Shown piece by piece: positions 53,463 to 63,856 of a stretch of DNA of 64,000 bases. The notes under the pieces were generated by a model. It made no database searches. It had not been told where the DNA came from and saw only the letters and a program-made list of their open reading frames with translations. The stretch comes from Rhynchopus euleeides (lineage: Eukaryota > Euglenozoa > Diplonemea > Diplonemida > Diplonemidae). The stretch lies in contig OY723299.1 in assembly GCA_963210315.1 (NCBI GenBank), positions 310,001 to 374,000 of the forward strand, written 5' to 3'. How positions within the stretch are numbered: the stretch's first letter is position 1; each line of letters starts with the position of its first letter. The translations under genes were made by a program, and so were the position numbers.

Positions 53463-53825
53463 GGGCTGGCAGGAAGCAACGCGGGAGGAGAGGCTGTACC
53501 CAATCCCTCCTGGGAAAAGCTAGGGTGCAGGGGGGAGGAGTTGGGCGATCTAGTTCGTGTGTCTCGCCCTCACGTCGACACACAGTCTGCCAGCAACGGC
53601 GTCACCGGCTCCCGGAGGGATTCACCGGGAAGCTCCAGAAAGGGTGCGAGGTGGGACAGATGCACCAGAAACATAGGATCTGCAGAAGAGGTTGCTGGGG
53701 TCTTCGGGGCAATCGCCAGGCCTGGGACGGGATGCTGCGTCGGTTGCCTCGGAGGAGCTGTTGCCCCGAGTGGGCGCAGGGATGTGCAGGTGAGGTCTAC
53801 GCCTGTCTCAGAGAGGACCGCTGCA
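53463..53825. repeat. Segmental duplication block B, right copy
   Basis: Matches 49907-50269 nearly exactly. It is followed by about 387 bp (53826-54212) absent from the left copy; I see no gene or target duplication in that spacer. Confidence 0.9.
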
Positions 53826-54212
53826 CCATTCAGAGCGGAGGAGCGGAGGGGCAGCGTCTGTGCGGCATCGCCGCGGAGGAGGAGCACTCCCACCCCACCA
53901 CAGACAGCAACTCACTGCCAGACGCAGCGACAGATTACACAGCCACAAGGGGACTGGCTTCACAGTGTCGCAGGAGTAAACGTTTTTTGTATGTACCGGA
54001 AGCCGTTGGCGTGGTGAGGGTACGAGGGCAGGCACTGTATTCGCCACTGTGAAAACACGACGTAGCATCAGAGGGACAACAACCAAACCGCATCAGTGGG
54101 ACAACAACAAAACAACGTGCAGACTCACTCATGGTGGGGTGGTGCGGTGGGTTCTGCTTGTATTGTGTTTCCCGTGGATACCTGAAGTGGCCTGGGGTGG
54201 GGGGTGGGGAGG

Positions 54213-54695
54213 TAACGGAGGGTTGAGCCTCGGAGACAAAGCACGGCATGCCAGTTCGGTTTTGGCTTGCCCTCGCCAACGGAGATGCAAGGGATACTCA
54301 GTCCAACCCAGACATTGCACGCACCCACCATCAACCCCCGTTTGCATCCAGGCCCATTTCTGTACACCTGTGCGTGCCCTCTTCTCTTGTGGTCAGCCGG
54401 AGCTTCCTGCACCGCACTGTTGAAGGGGTTGTTTGCTTAGAATAACTGACTGACAACAGCCTCCACCCCCTTCTTCTGAAACCACATTTCTCTCTCTCAG
54501 CAGCAAGGGAAGGCGCCAGCGCGTCATGCTGCCTTCGCCTGCTCCTCGCTCACAAAAGGAAACTCCCGCACCTTCTCCGCCAGCAGTGCACCGTACCCCA
54601 CAGTGGGGCACCAGCCGCACATGTGCTGCAGGTCCATCAACCCCTCGTCCTCCAGCAGCGCGGTGCTCCTGTACTTCGCGTCGTCCGGAAGGTTC
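54213..54695. repeat. Segmental duplication block C, right copy
   Basis: Matches 50274-50760 with few differences. It spans the 3' flank and the last about 170 bp of the final exon of the Crinkler/RHS-type gene. Confidence 0.9.
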
Positions 54696-57245
54696 ACCCC
54701 GTTGAACACGTTCGGATCCACATCCGCCAGCATGACATCGTTCACCGTCGCCAGCACAAACACCACTCTCGTGTCCGAATCCTTGTCTTGCTCGACGAGT
54801 TTGCAGAACTTCTTCCGGAACGAATTTGAGAGCCTGTGTTATATTCAGGTATGCAGGGGTTTCAGCCTTTTTTGGCCCGTTTTCATCCCCCACACAAAAT
54901 TTCCCCGCGTCGGGCCGCACGGGGAAAATATCGCTTTCCCAGGCAAAAAACACCCCACCAGTTTGTTTGTGCGCCAAATCCGGCCAAACAAAAAGGTCTC
55001 CGCAGCCTGATGAGGAGGTTGAATTAGTTGCCAAAGGGCTGCCTCTATCTTCTTGACACTGACAAGTTCCCTCACCGAAAAACCCAAAGAGAACAAAACT
55101 GCAATCCTGAATCGGGAGTCGTATAACATTCAGCCTCATACCTGCTGTGAATTTCTACATTTTTTTTACCTGGGGGCGAACCGGGGCCTGCTGCACTTCC
55201 TTCACTGCTCTCGGGTGTCAGGATACTGTGAAGACACATGCGGTTCGGGACACGGAAAGTGGCGACGAGTGAGCATACCTTTCGGCCGCTGTCTTCTTCT
55301 TTGGGTACACGTGGTCCGCTTCGAAAAAGTGCCGCCCGTAGCGGAAGTATGCCAGAGAGTGCAGGCCGCTCCCGCCCGACAGCTCCCCCTGCCAGTGCTT
55401 GCACTGCACAGCGAACACAACACGCCCCGCACGCCTCTCGTCCGCGGTCGGCAGCACTAACACAAAGTCACACGTATTCCAGTTGTCCGTCGGAACAAAC
55501 GCAAGTCCTGTGAACGACTTGCCTTGCTTGTTGAGCGCACCGACTGACAAGATGCGGCGGAGCGTCTTGTTATCACATATGCGAAGCTTCTTCTTTTTTT
55601 CTTTCTTCCCGGCCTCCACTGCAAGCGGGAATAGCTTGACGTCTTCAACCCACTCGAGCTCTGTGCAGCTGGTCTTTGGCAGGTTCCCTGGTGGATGGCG
55701 AAACATGTCCGCTGTGAGACCATCCTGTGCAAGGGCCGCTCCACAGAGTGCGTGGAACATGCCCTTCTCGAAGTGAGTGCTCCTCTGCTTCGCCTTGCGG
55801 GTGGTGGAAAGGTTGGCGTCCGCAACACGTATCGCGTGTGTAACATATGACTTCACCTCCTTGTTGTTGATCCTCTTCAGTACCTCACAGAACTCCTGCA
55901 GTGCAGGCAGCGGGAGGTACCCGACGTGACCAGAGCCATGCGGCACCAACTGGTAGTGGTACGTGGTTGCGGACCGCAGAATCCGTGCTTCGCTATCCTG
56001 CATGTTCACCGTTGTAAACAAGTACTTCAGCAGCACAAGTGCACTGTCATCTTTGTCGTCAGCTTTCCGTACGAAAACTGAAAGGTCTCTCCCCACGTGA
56101 CGAAGATCCAGCTTGGCGTTCATCGCTTCCAGACACTCTTTCTTGTGGTCAGCCACTGATTGCAGTTGCGACACCAGCAGCTGCTCAGGCCCGGTGGAGG
56201 TCGCATTGGTGCCCCGCACCTCGCGGCCGATCGCTTCCACTTCACGCAGCAGGGCTTCGACCCGTCGCGGGTGACCTCCGCTCTCGGTCAGCAGCGTCGC
56301 GACGGTTCCGACTTCTTTCGGCGCCGGCACCTCCTTACGCCTCTCCTCGTTGAAGAAGACCTGCAGCCAGGGCGGCAAGCATTCCTTCATCTCCGAGTCC
56401 AGAAACAACGGCAAGATGGGTGGCAGCTGCTGGTGCACCAGCTCGCGTTTCGAACCGGTGACGAACGTCCCCAGGTCCACGAGGTCGTATACAGACACGG
56501 CAAGAAAGATCCTGTCGTTGGCGTCGCCGGTGCGCAGCGAATTGTCCTGGATCCCACAAAGATCGGACAGGTTCTTCCTTCCGTTGCCGGGGGCCCTGAC
56601 CAGCTCGTCCACTGCGAGCAGCACGGGGCCCTCGTGCTTCAGCGCCTTCTTCAGCTCCTGCACTGCTTTCTCAATATCGCTCAGTGGCTCGGGCTTCTTT
56701 TTATAGTCGGTTTCGATTGTTCGCACACACAGATTCCACGACCGGTCGCAGTACTTCGGCAGGTAGCACAAGATTCGATTGGCAACGAGCCGGGCGAAGT
56801 CTTCGTTCTCGAACTCGAGAAGAGGCTGAATCCCGTTGAACTCAATCTCCACCGCCAAGAACCCGAAGTCGCGCGCTGCCTGCAGCATGTTCTGACGTTG
56901 GAGCACAGTCTTCCCCGAGCCTGCCGGGCCTGTGTTGCACGGCAGGGAGAAGCGGTCGCCAGATTTTCGCGGGTCGTTGATGTGTGCAGCAAGAGCTTTG
57001 TAGCCCTGCCTCCGCATGACATACGGCACACCTTCGATGAGCCGGTCCTTCGCTTCGTGCATCCTCATCGCCGCGATGTCACGGTGTGCCAGTATCGAGG
57101 CCGCCACACGGCCGGTCTTCGAGCCCTTGATTGGGACAACACTACGGTGCAGGACCTTTGGCTTCTTCTTCTCTAGAGTTGGGGTGGAACTCAGCGCTGT
57201 CACGGCCGTGCGCATCTGTCGGCCGAGCCCGCATAGCATATTCAT
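54524..57245 (-). CDS. Crinkler/RHS-type P-loop NTPase with a restriction-endonuclease-fold C-terminus
   Basis: The gene looks whole. Exon 1 runs from the ATG at 57245 to 55279, where a GTATGC donor begins an intron of 445 bp (54834-55278) ending in AACACAG. Exon 2 (54833-54524) ends in TGA. Exon lengths of 1,967 and 310 keep frame, giving about 758 residues. Walker A is GPAGSGKT (105-112); Walker B is PVLLAVDEL (207-215). SVYDLVDLGTF (251-261) and ESGGHPRRVEAL (321-332) match sensor regions of the RHS/Crinkler NTPase class. Near 600-655, CDFVLVL and VVFAVQCKHW fit the Asp and (E/Q)xK of a PD-(D/E)xK nuclease. In other eukaryotes this class includes secreted or nuclear effectors and kinetoplastid RHS proteins, linked to transposons and subtelomeres. 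No signal peptide is evident. Its role here is inferred from family. Confidence 0.75.
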
Positions 57246-57703
57246 CTCTGCGACTGCACCTGCTGTGACAGTGAAGGAAACCCAGCCACACCTCCCCGCT
57301 GGAAACCCTGTCTGTGGAGGGTGCAGTCGAGAGGAACACTCCCCCTATTGTGGTCGGTGTGGTGTGCGCTCAACGAAAAAGGTACACGTGTGGGAGGTCC
57401 GAGTGTGGTAGGTGTGGCGAGTAACAGCAACACAACAGCAAACACAAATCGACGCCAGAGGAGGTCAGGTGGGGCGGGGTGTCATCCTGCAGAGTCTCCA
57501 GTTGGCCAGCAAGGCAAAACGTACCGGGGGGAGAGCGCTCAGTGGCCTGGTGAAGGGCGCTGAGTGGCGGCTGGTGCACTTCCCCTTCCAAGGCAAGTCA
57601 GACGGGCATAAGCCCAACTAGGACTCAATCGCAAGTACTTCCTACAGCCTATAGACCTCCTTAAACGCAGCAGCGCTGATTAACAAGCTGGCTTAGTAAT
57701 GTG
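56909..57703. repeat. Segmental duplication block A, right copy
   Basis: Matches 49043-49842. It covers the 5' part of the Crinkler/RHS-type gene and about 460 bp upstream, probably including the promoter. Identity ends at CTTAGTAATGTG. Confidence 0.9.
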
Positions 57704-58426
57704 CCTTTTCGCCACGTATTTGCAATACGAGTTGTGTCGTCGTTTCGAGCCTTCCACACTACGTCCTCCTCTCGCCGGCTCTCATCAGGTCTGGAGCGAG
57801 ATCTTTGGAACCCGGGGGGATCAGTTCCCAGGCAGACACAACTAGCACTGTGCACACAACACGCAGGTACGGTTCACTTTCAGGTCAAGTAAAAGCTTGT
57901 GCTTTTCCACGTGGGCCGGAGAGGACAATAAAGCAGGTTAACAGCAGGAAGGCGGGGGGGAGGGGGGGGGGGGGAGGTGGTGCGTGCACGGCGCTGAAGT
58001 AACCACTGTTACAAGTGGTTTTACAAGTGGTTTACATGTAAAAATTTGATAGCCTGTGTAAGTCACTAAACACGGCTAGTGATCCGATGATGGCCTCAAC
58101 AACAGAAAAATGCCCAGAATTTCCAGATTTTTAAATTCTGCAGAATCTGAGAAATTCTGTAGAATTCTGCAGATTCTGAGAATTCTGACAGAATTCTGCA
58201 GAATTCTGTCAGATTCTGGGGAATTCTGAGAATTCTGGGAGAATTCTGAGAATTCTGCCAGTGGGGCTTGTGGCCAACTAGCAGCAGCCTGGTATGACAG
58301 GGTAGTCATACACAGGCTATGTACAGGGTCGGCCTCGTCCTGGACCAGTCGTAGGCTTATGCTACTGTTGGTTCTCAGGACTGGCCACCACTGCGCGGGT
58401 CAAATTTTTGGAAAGGGGGCCTTGAC
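57704..58426. other. Gene-poor stretch with a GAATTCTG simple repeat
   Basis: No gene is supported. A G-rich run lies at about 57953-57976. Bases about 58095-58262 are a degenerate repeat of CAGAATTCTG-like words in which AGAATTCT, a perfect palindrome, recurs many times. Confidence 0.65.
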
Positions 58427-58758
58427 CAGGGGCTTAGCTTGGATTTTGGGGTTGGGGCCGAAACTCGGTCAGACTCGGTCACAGTACACACAGTTGATTT
58501 GCCCCCCCACCACCCGTTCACCCAGAATTCGACGTTGCTGCCTTCCCGGTTCCCCCCACCCTTCTTATCTGGAACACCAGCTCAGCAACCACGTCTGCAG
58601 CCTCAACCTGGGGTTGCTTTGTTGCCTTTGTAGGTGATGCATTGGCAGCTTCCCGCCAGTGGCGGATGCAGTCTCGGCAGTGCAGATAGTCCTGAAGTAT
58701 CAAAATAGCTTTGTTGGTGATTCCGTGAAATTTTACATATACCTCGGGTACCCGGAGA

Positions 58759-58869
58759 GAATGTCACCCCCCCTCGGCCTCCGCTTGGGCTCCAACAGCC
58801 ACCCTGTACAGAGGGGGTGACATTCTTCAACGGTTGCCCTGTGTAGCGGCTGGGAAGAATGTCACCCCC
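58759..58869. repeat. Three alternating copies of a 13-16 bp inverted motif
   Basis: GAATGTCACCCCC at about 58759-58771, its complement at 58813-58828, and the direct form again at 58854-58869; the last two pair perfectly over 16 bp (GAAGAATGTCACCCCC). It may be one or two nested miniature elements inside the hAT copy. Confidence 0.6.
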
Positions 58870-58874
58870 CTACC

Positions 58875-59231
58875 CTAGGACCTCGCAAGAGTGGCTTCGG
58901 GGATACCCTGTGAATCTTCGCGACATTCCACTCCCACAAAGAGTACATTTGCAAGGCTTTCGTTGCTCAGTTGGCGAAGCCTGGTGGAGACAAGGCGGAG
59001 CTTGGAAAACAAGCGTTCAACAGAAGCAGTGCCCAGCGGAAGGATAGATGCAAGCTGGAGTAGCCTGCATGTTGCTGGGTACGTCAGAGCGAGGTTTCCC
59101 GAGGTAAACCGCTGAAAAACCTCCTGCAGATCATGCAGGCCCAACCTCCGAATCTCGGAACAGACACCCGGGCACTCTTGCAGAAGGGCAGTCTTGCGTC
59201 TGTGCCCACTTCGGTGGGTGTGCTGGGGCAT
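58875..59231 (-). pseudogene. hAT transposase C-terminal dimerisation domain (remnant)
   Basis: A frame of 118 codons. Its middle reads TYPATCRLLQLASILPLGT followed by ASVERLFSKLRLVSTRLR and LSNESLANVLF, the classic hAT C-terminal (hATC) dimerisation motif with the ERxFS signature. The N-terminal BED finger and catalytic residues are not present, so this is a remnant of a once full transposase. It lies inside the hAT ends at 58427-59588 in minus orientation. Confidence 0.9.
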
Positions 59232-59596
59232 TGAAGTCCGGGCAAGGGTACGCGCCAGTAATCCCCGGGAGAGGTGCCAGGTAATGGTCAGCGATGTAGC
59301 CCAGAGCCTCCTGCACCTGCGTGCCCACCATGTTGCCGGGAGACGGAATTCGAGACTGCTGACGTTATTCTTACGCTAGCGACGAATACGGGACAGAAGG
59401 AGAATGGGGTGTTCGCGTTCGCTCGCACGCGTGCTTCACCTCCTGTGCTGCTGCACCCCAAGAAAAATCCGCTGTTTTCCCCGGAAATTTATACTTTTTT
59501 TTTATTTTTTGGGCTGACCGAGTTTTTTTCCGGGTTTGGCTGAAACTCGGTCAGCTGACCGAGTTTACCCCCCCAAGCTAAGCCTCTGGCCTTGAC

Positions 59597-60904
59597 CAAA
59601 GGCAAACAGTTTTTGAGTTCTTGCACCACTTCATCTCGGGACTACTCTGATTGGATTCCTCGGATTCGTCGACACACTGTTTCAGAACTGTGCACTTCTC
59701 CATCCACACCGGCATCGGGTCACCCGCTGAATGCCGTGAGGGCCGAAGCCCAGGGTCAGATTTCGGTACAAGGCGATTAACAGGTCGTTGAGAGGTTCGC
59801 AAGTTTAAATGTACCTACAAAAGCTTCATGTACCCATGATAGGGATTTAGTCATTGCTATAGGTGAAGATCAGAGCCCAGGCGGGATGTAAGACAGGGTG
59901 TCGCAGATGCAACAATATCTCCAGAGCCACTTTGTATGCCTTTGTTCGGGATGCCCCTTCACCTGTCGCGCTTAGGTTCCGTCCAAGTTCGCCGATTCCA
60001 GTGCTTCAAGAGAGCACACAGTTCCTTCCCAGTAGTCTTCATCCTCGGTTCCGAATCATCGCAGTCCCTCGAATCCATGGTGCAGAACTAAATTCTCGAA
60101 AGGTGGTCAATGTTTTGAAAGGGGCCCGTGACCAGCGGAAATTGGAATTTTTGACCCAAACCTGCAAGTGTACTGTTGTTTAACGTTGTCCAAAGCCCCT
60201 TGCGGTGTGACAGTACATTCGTTATGTGAATATCTGTCACATGGCTATGGCAACACAGACACGGGCAAGCTGGGGAGGCGTCGCGTCCGTCGAAAAGATC
60301 ATTTCTGCACAACTACCGGCATCGCAGCTACGGTAGAAGTGACTGACCCTGTTCTTGTAATCTTGACGCTGGAAAATTCCATTCGGAAATACCAAACACA
60401 TCCACTGAAAGTGGATGGAATGGGCGTCAAGACCGTGATTTTTGGGGGAGTGGACTGCCCTGTATCGTGAACCCGCTGAGGGTACAAAATACAGAACAGG
60501 GAGGCACAGGTGCAGCACAACACAGGCAGGCAGGCAGGAAACAATGGGTGCAGGTCAGACAAAATGTTCGGTGTCAATCGGCTTGGTTTGATTTGTAGGG
60601 ATGATGCGGAACACACAACCCGCACCCAACCTCCAGATTCAGCCACTGTACCCATTTTCACCAGTTATATCCGCTCACTCAGAGCAAAACCGAAAAATAC
60701 TACGAGAAACACTTGGCCTCGATGCTGTGAGTGTTGCATTGGACGTTTCAAAGACAAGTCGTTGTGTGTGCGCCAAACCCGGATGAACAAACCTCACGTG
60801 GTTTGGCTGATGAAGGTTGGTGTGAATGTGCGCACAGTCATAACAACAAGGCAAGGTAGATTGTGTTTGTCACCCAAAGCGCTGCCAACTATCTTTTTCA
60901 CTGT
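59597..60904. other. No gene recognised
   Basis: Unique-looking sequence between the hAT element and the small inverted-repeat element. Open frames here (for example 59863-60183 plus) are short, lack similarity, and are not preferred over chance. Confidence 0.5.
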
Positions 60905-61011
60905 GGGGGTCTTCGCTACGGGATGGTCGTCAGTGCACCTTGGTGTATTTGCTGTTGAAATAGTGAAAACTGACGAAGATTGACGAAGAATAACGACCAG
61001 CGAAGACCCCC
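60905..61011. mobile_element. 107-bp inverted-repeat element, copy 2
   Basis: Begins GGGGGTCTTCGCT and ends AGCGAAGACCCCC, like 47457-47564. TGT occurs on both sides (60902-60904 and 61012-61014), consistent with a 3-bp target duplication. No coding capacity. Confidence 0.78.
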
Positions 61012-61870
61012 TGTGACAACCTTCTTGTTGTGTGTGGTTTTGTCCCCCAAAAAGAGAACTCGTCCAGCCAGTGGGTCGTAACAAGCGACACTCACACCTT
61101 CCCATTTTGTAAGTTCGGCGTAGCCAACTCAGGAAACTTTTCACTGTGCGGATCCTTGCGAACACTTCTCACGCCCGGCAGGCTGGTGGGGTGTTCTGCG
61201 TTCGAAGAAGTTCGACTGTCGTTGCACCGTCACACCCCACTCACCCATCCCACCCCGCCACCAGAGATCACACTCCAGAAGATGGGTTGTTCATTTGCGG
61301 TGGTTTAAAGATCAACCTCACAGGGGTGAACAACAGGGTGAACAAGGCACGGGTTTTAGTCTGATGACACACTGCAACCTCAAGGTGACTGGCGACACCT
61401 CTCCCACAGTCTGCGGCACGCTGCCGTGGCAACAAGGCTTCCTGACATGGGAGATCGCTGCGTGGATCAACGTGGCACCACCCGTGTGCTCGGCAGGTTG
61501 TTTCGGCACCTGTTTTCTCCGTGTTATGCTTTTCGTGAGCGTGTCAGGGATGTTGGCACACGCTGGGGAGGGTTCACATGATGACATAACGTACATCAGA
61601 AGCACACACCCACGTGGCGCTGTCCTTGGCAGGACTTTGAAGTGCCGCCTTGATATCCTTGTTGGATAGAACCCTCATATCACACCCTCACTCAGCTGAC
61701 GAAAACCTAGGAAAAAACGAGTGTAGGATAGCGGGCCCGGTTACTCACGGTATGGACCCTCGGGGCCAGGCTGCGATACCAGCACGCGAACCCAAATTGC
61801 ACTGCGAAAACCTGAGATTTCTGGCTGATTTGGCCATGTACCCAGGTCCTCAGCAGGAGCTAGATATTCG
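61012..61870. other. No gene recognised
   Basis: Nothing beyond short unsupported frames. A 124-codon plus frame (61295-61669) includes a hydrophobic segment (CFLRVMLFVSVSGML) but has no recognised relatives. Confidence 0.45.
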
Positions 61871-62210
61871 CGGGCCCATTTTAGGGCAACGAATGGGCTC
61901 AAAATTCATAAATTCCTTTGAAAACGGGCCCAAATGTCCAAAATAGCCCCCCCCCCCCCCAAAAAAAATTCGAAAAGGTCCCCCCCGCAGAATTTCTCAG
62001 AATTTTCCAGATTTCTCAGATTTTCCAGAATTTTCCGGATTTTCTCAGATTTTTCAGATTTTGGCATTCTGGCCCAGATTTTTTGCAGAAATATTTCGAT
62101 GAGCCATTTTAGGGCTCAAAATGGGCTCAAAATTCAAAAATTCCTTTGAAAATGGGTCCAAATGTCCAAAATAGGCCCACCCCAAAAAAAAATTCGAAAA
62201 GGTCCCCAGG
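61871..62210. repeat. Direct repeats of about 110 bp with a dispersed AATTCGAAAAGGTCCCC end
   Basis: Two copies (about 61871-61985 and 62100-62206) share CCATTTTAGGG, GGGCTCAAAATTCA, TTCCTTTGAAAA and AAATGTCCAAAATAG, ending AAAAATTCGAAAAGGTCCCC. The end is the reverse complement of the GGGGACCTTTTCGAATTTT motif inside the 11.4-kb element at 26405, 26640 and 27323. Between them is a TTCCAGA-rich simple repeat (about 61990-62080). Confidence 0.75.
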
Positions 62211-62293
62211 CGTGTATCTATTTCACGGAATGAAAATAGGAATTTTAGGCCAACTGAGGTCAGGTGACTGTCCCATTTTTTCCGCTTTTTTGT

Positions 62294-62432
62294 CGTCACT
62301 TACTGTCACTTACGGTCACTTAGCTTCACTTACAGTCACCGCACTGTCACTTACAGTCACAGAGCGTCACTTAGCGTCACTTAAGGTCACTTAGCGTCAC
62401 TTACCGTCACTTAGTGTCACTTACAGTCACTC
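62294..62432 (+). repeat. 11-bp minisatellite, GTCACTTAC-like
   Basis: About 12 degenerate units of 11 bp or close to it, such as GTCACTTACGG and GTCACTTAGC. No function is evident. Confidence 0.85.
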
Positions 62433-62647
62433 AGGGAGTCGTTGGTTTTCTCGTGTTCTGAGCTGATCAAGCCCCGTAATGGCAGAAATCCGAGCGTGGT
62501 CGATGTGAATCCCGCAGGACTGATCGTGAATGCACAGAGAGAGCTGAGAAGGGACATATTTCCCACCCGACAAGCATGTGAGCCCACGACGAGGGGTCCC
62601 GGAGCCCGGAAACGCTGTTGGAGGGGCTCAAACGGGGAAGCAATGCC

Positions 62648-63856
62648 CACACCTCGACGAGGTTGCCCTGATATTTTCCGCACCTCTGGGAGGTTGCCCC
62701 GATATTTTCCACACCTCTGGGAGGTTGCCCCGATATTTTCCACACCTCTGCGAGGTTGCCCCAATATTTTCCACACCTCTACGAGGTTGCCCCGATATTT
62801 TCCACACCTCGGCGAGGTTGCCCCGATATTTTCCACACCTCTACGAGGTTGCCCGGACATTTTCCACACCTCTACGAGGTTGCCCCGATATTTTCCACAC
62901 CTCGGCGAGGTTGCCCCGATATTTTCCACACCTCTACGAGGTTGCCCCGAGATTTTCCACACCTCTGCGAGGTTGCCCCAATGTTTTCCACACCTCTACG
63001 AGGTTGCCCCAATGTTTTCCACACCTCTACGAGGTTGCCCCAATGTTTTCCACACCTCGGCGAGGTTGCCCCGATATTTTCCACACCTCCACGAGGTTGC
63101 CCCGATATTTTCCACACCTCGGCGAGGTTGCCCCGATGTTTTCCACACCTCTACGAGGTTGCCCCGACATTTTCCACACCTCTACGAGGTTGCCCCGATA
63201 TTTTCCACACCTCGGCGAGGTTGCCCCGATATTTTCTACACCTCTACGAGGTTGCCCCGAGATTTTCCACACCTCTGCGAGGTTGCCCCGAGATTTTCCA
63301 CACCTCTACGAGGTTGCCCCAATGTTTTCCACACCTCTACGAGGTTGCCCCAATGTTTTCCACACCTCCACGAGGTTGCCCCGATATTTTCCACACCTCG
63401 GCGAGGTTGCCCCGATATTTTCCACACCTCGGCGAGGTTGCCCCGATATTTTCCACACCTCTACGAGGTTGCCCCGAGATTTTCCACACCTCTGCGAGGT
63501 TGCCCCGAGATTTTCCACACCTCTACGAGGTTGCCCCAATGTTTTCCACACCTCGGCGAGGTTGCCCCGATATTTTCCACACCTCCACGAGGTTGCCCCG
63601 ATATTTTCCACACCTCGGCGAGGTTGCCCCGATATTTTCCACACCTCGGCGAGGTTGCCCCGATATTTTCCACACCTCTACGAGGTTGCCCCGAGATTTT
63701 CCACACCTCTGCGAGGTTGCCCCGAGATTTTCCACACCTCTACGAGGTTGCCCCAATGTTTTCCACACCTCTACGAGGTTACCCCGATATTTTCCACACC
63801 TCGGCGAGGTTGCCCCAATGTTTTCCACACCTCTGCGAGGTTGCCCCGATATTTTC
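62648..63856 (-). repeat. 31-bp satellite B
   Basis: About 39 copies. On the minus strand the unit is GGGGCAACCTCGCAGA (or CGTAGA, CGCCGA, CGTGGA) followed by GGTGTGGAAAATATC, with AAAATCTC, AAAACATT and related variants. Period and 16-bp core equal those of satellite A; the other 15 bp differ. Plus-strand open frames (for example 62442-63935) arise from the repeat and are not genes. Confidence 0.97.

Larger units (their letters stand above)
58427..59588 (-). mobile_element. hAT transposon, 1.16 kb, with transposase remnant
   Basis: The left end CAGGGGCTTAGCTTGG and right end complement of CAGAGGCTTAGCTTGG form 16-bp inverted repeats with one mismatch. The 8-bp duplication GCCTTGAC flanks both ends (58419-58426 and 59589-59596). 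AAACTCGGTCAG words lie subterminally on both sides. The interior keeps the C-terminal end of a hAT transposase on the minus strand and a nested small inverted-repeat cluster. With most of the transposase missing it is non-autonomous. Confidence 0.93.
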
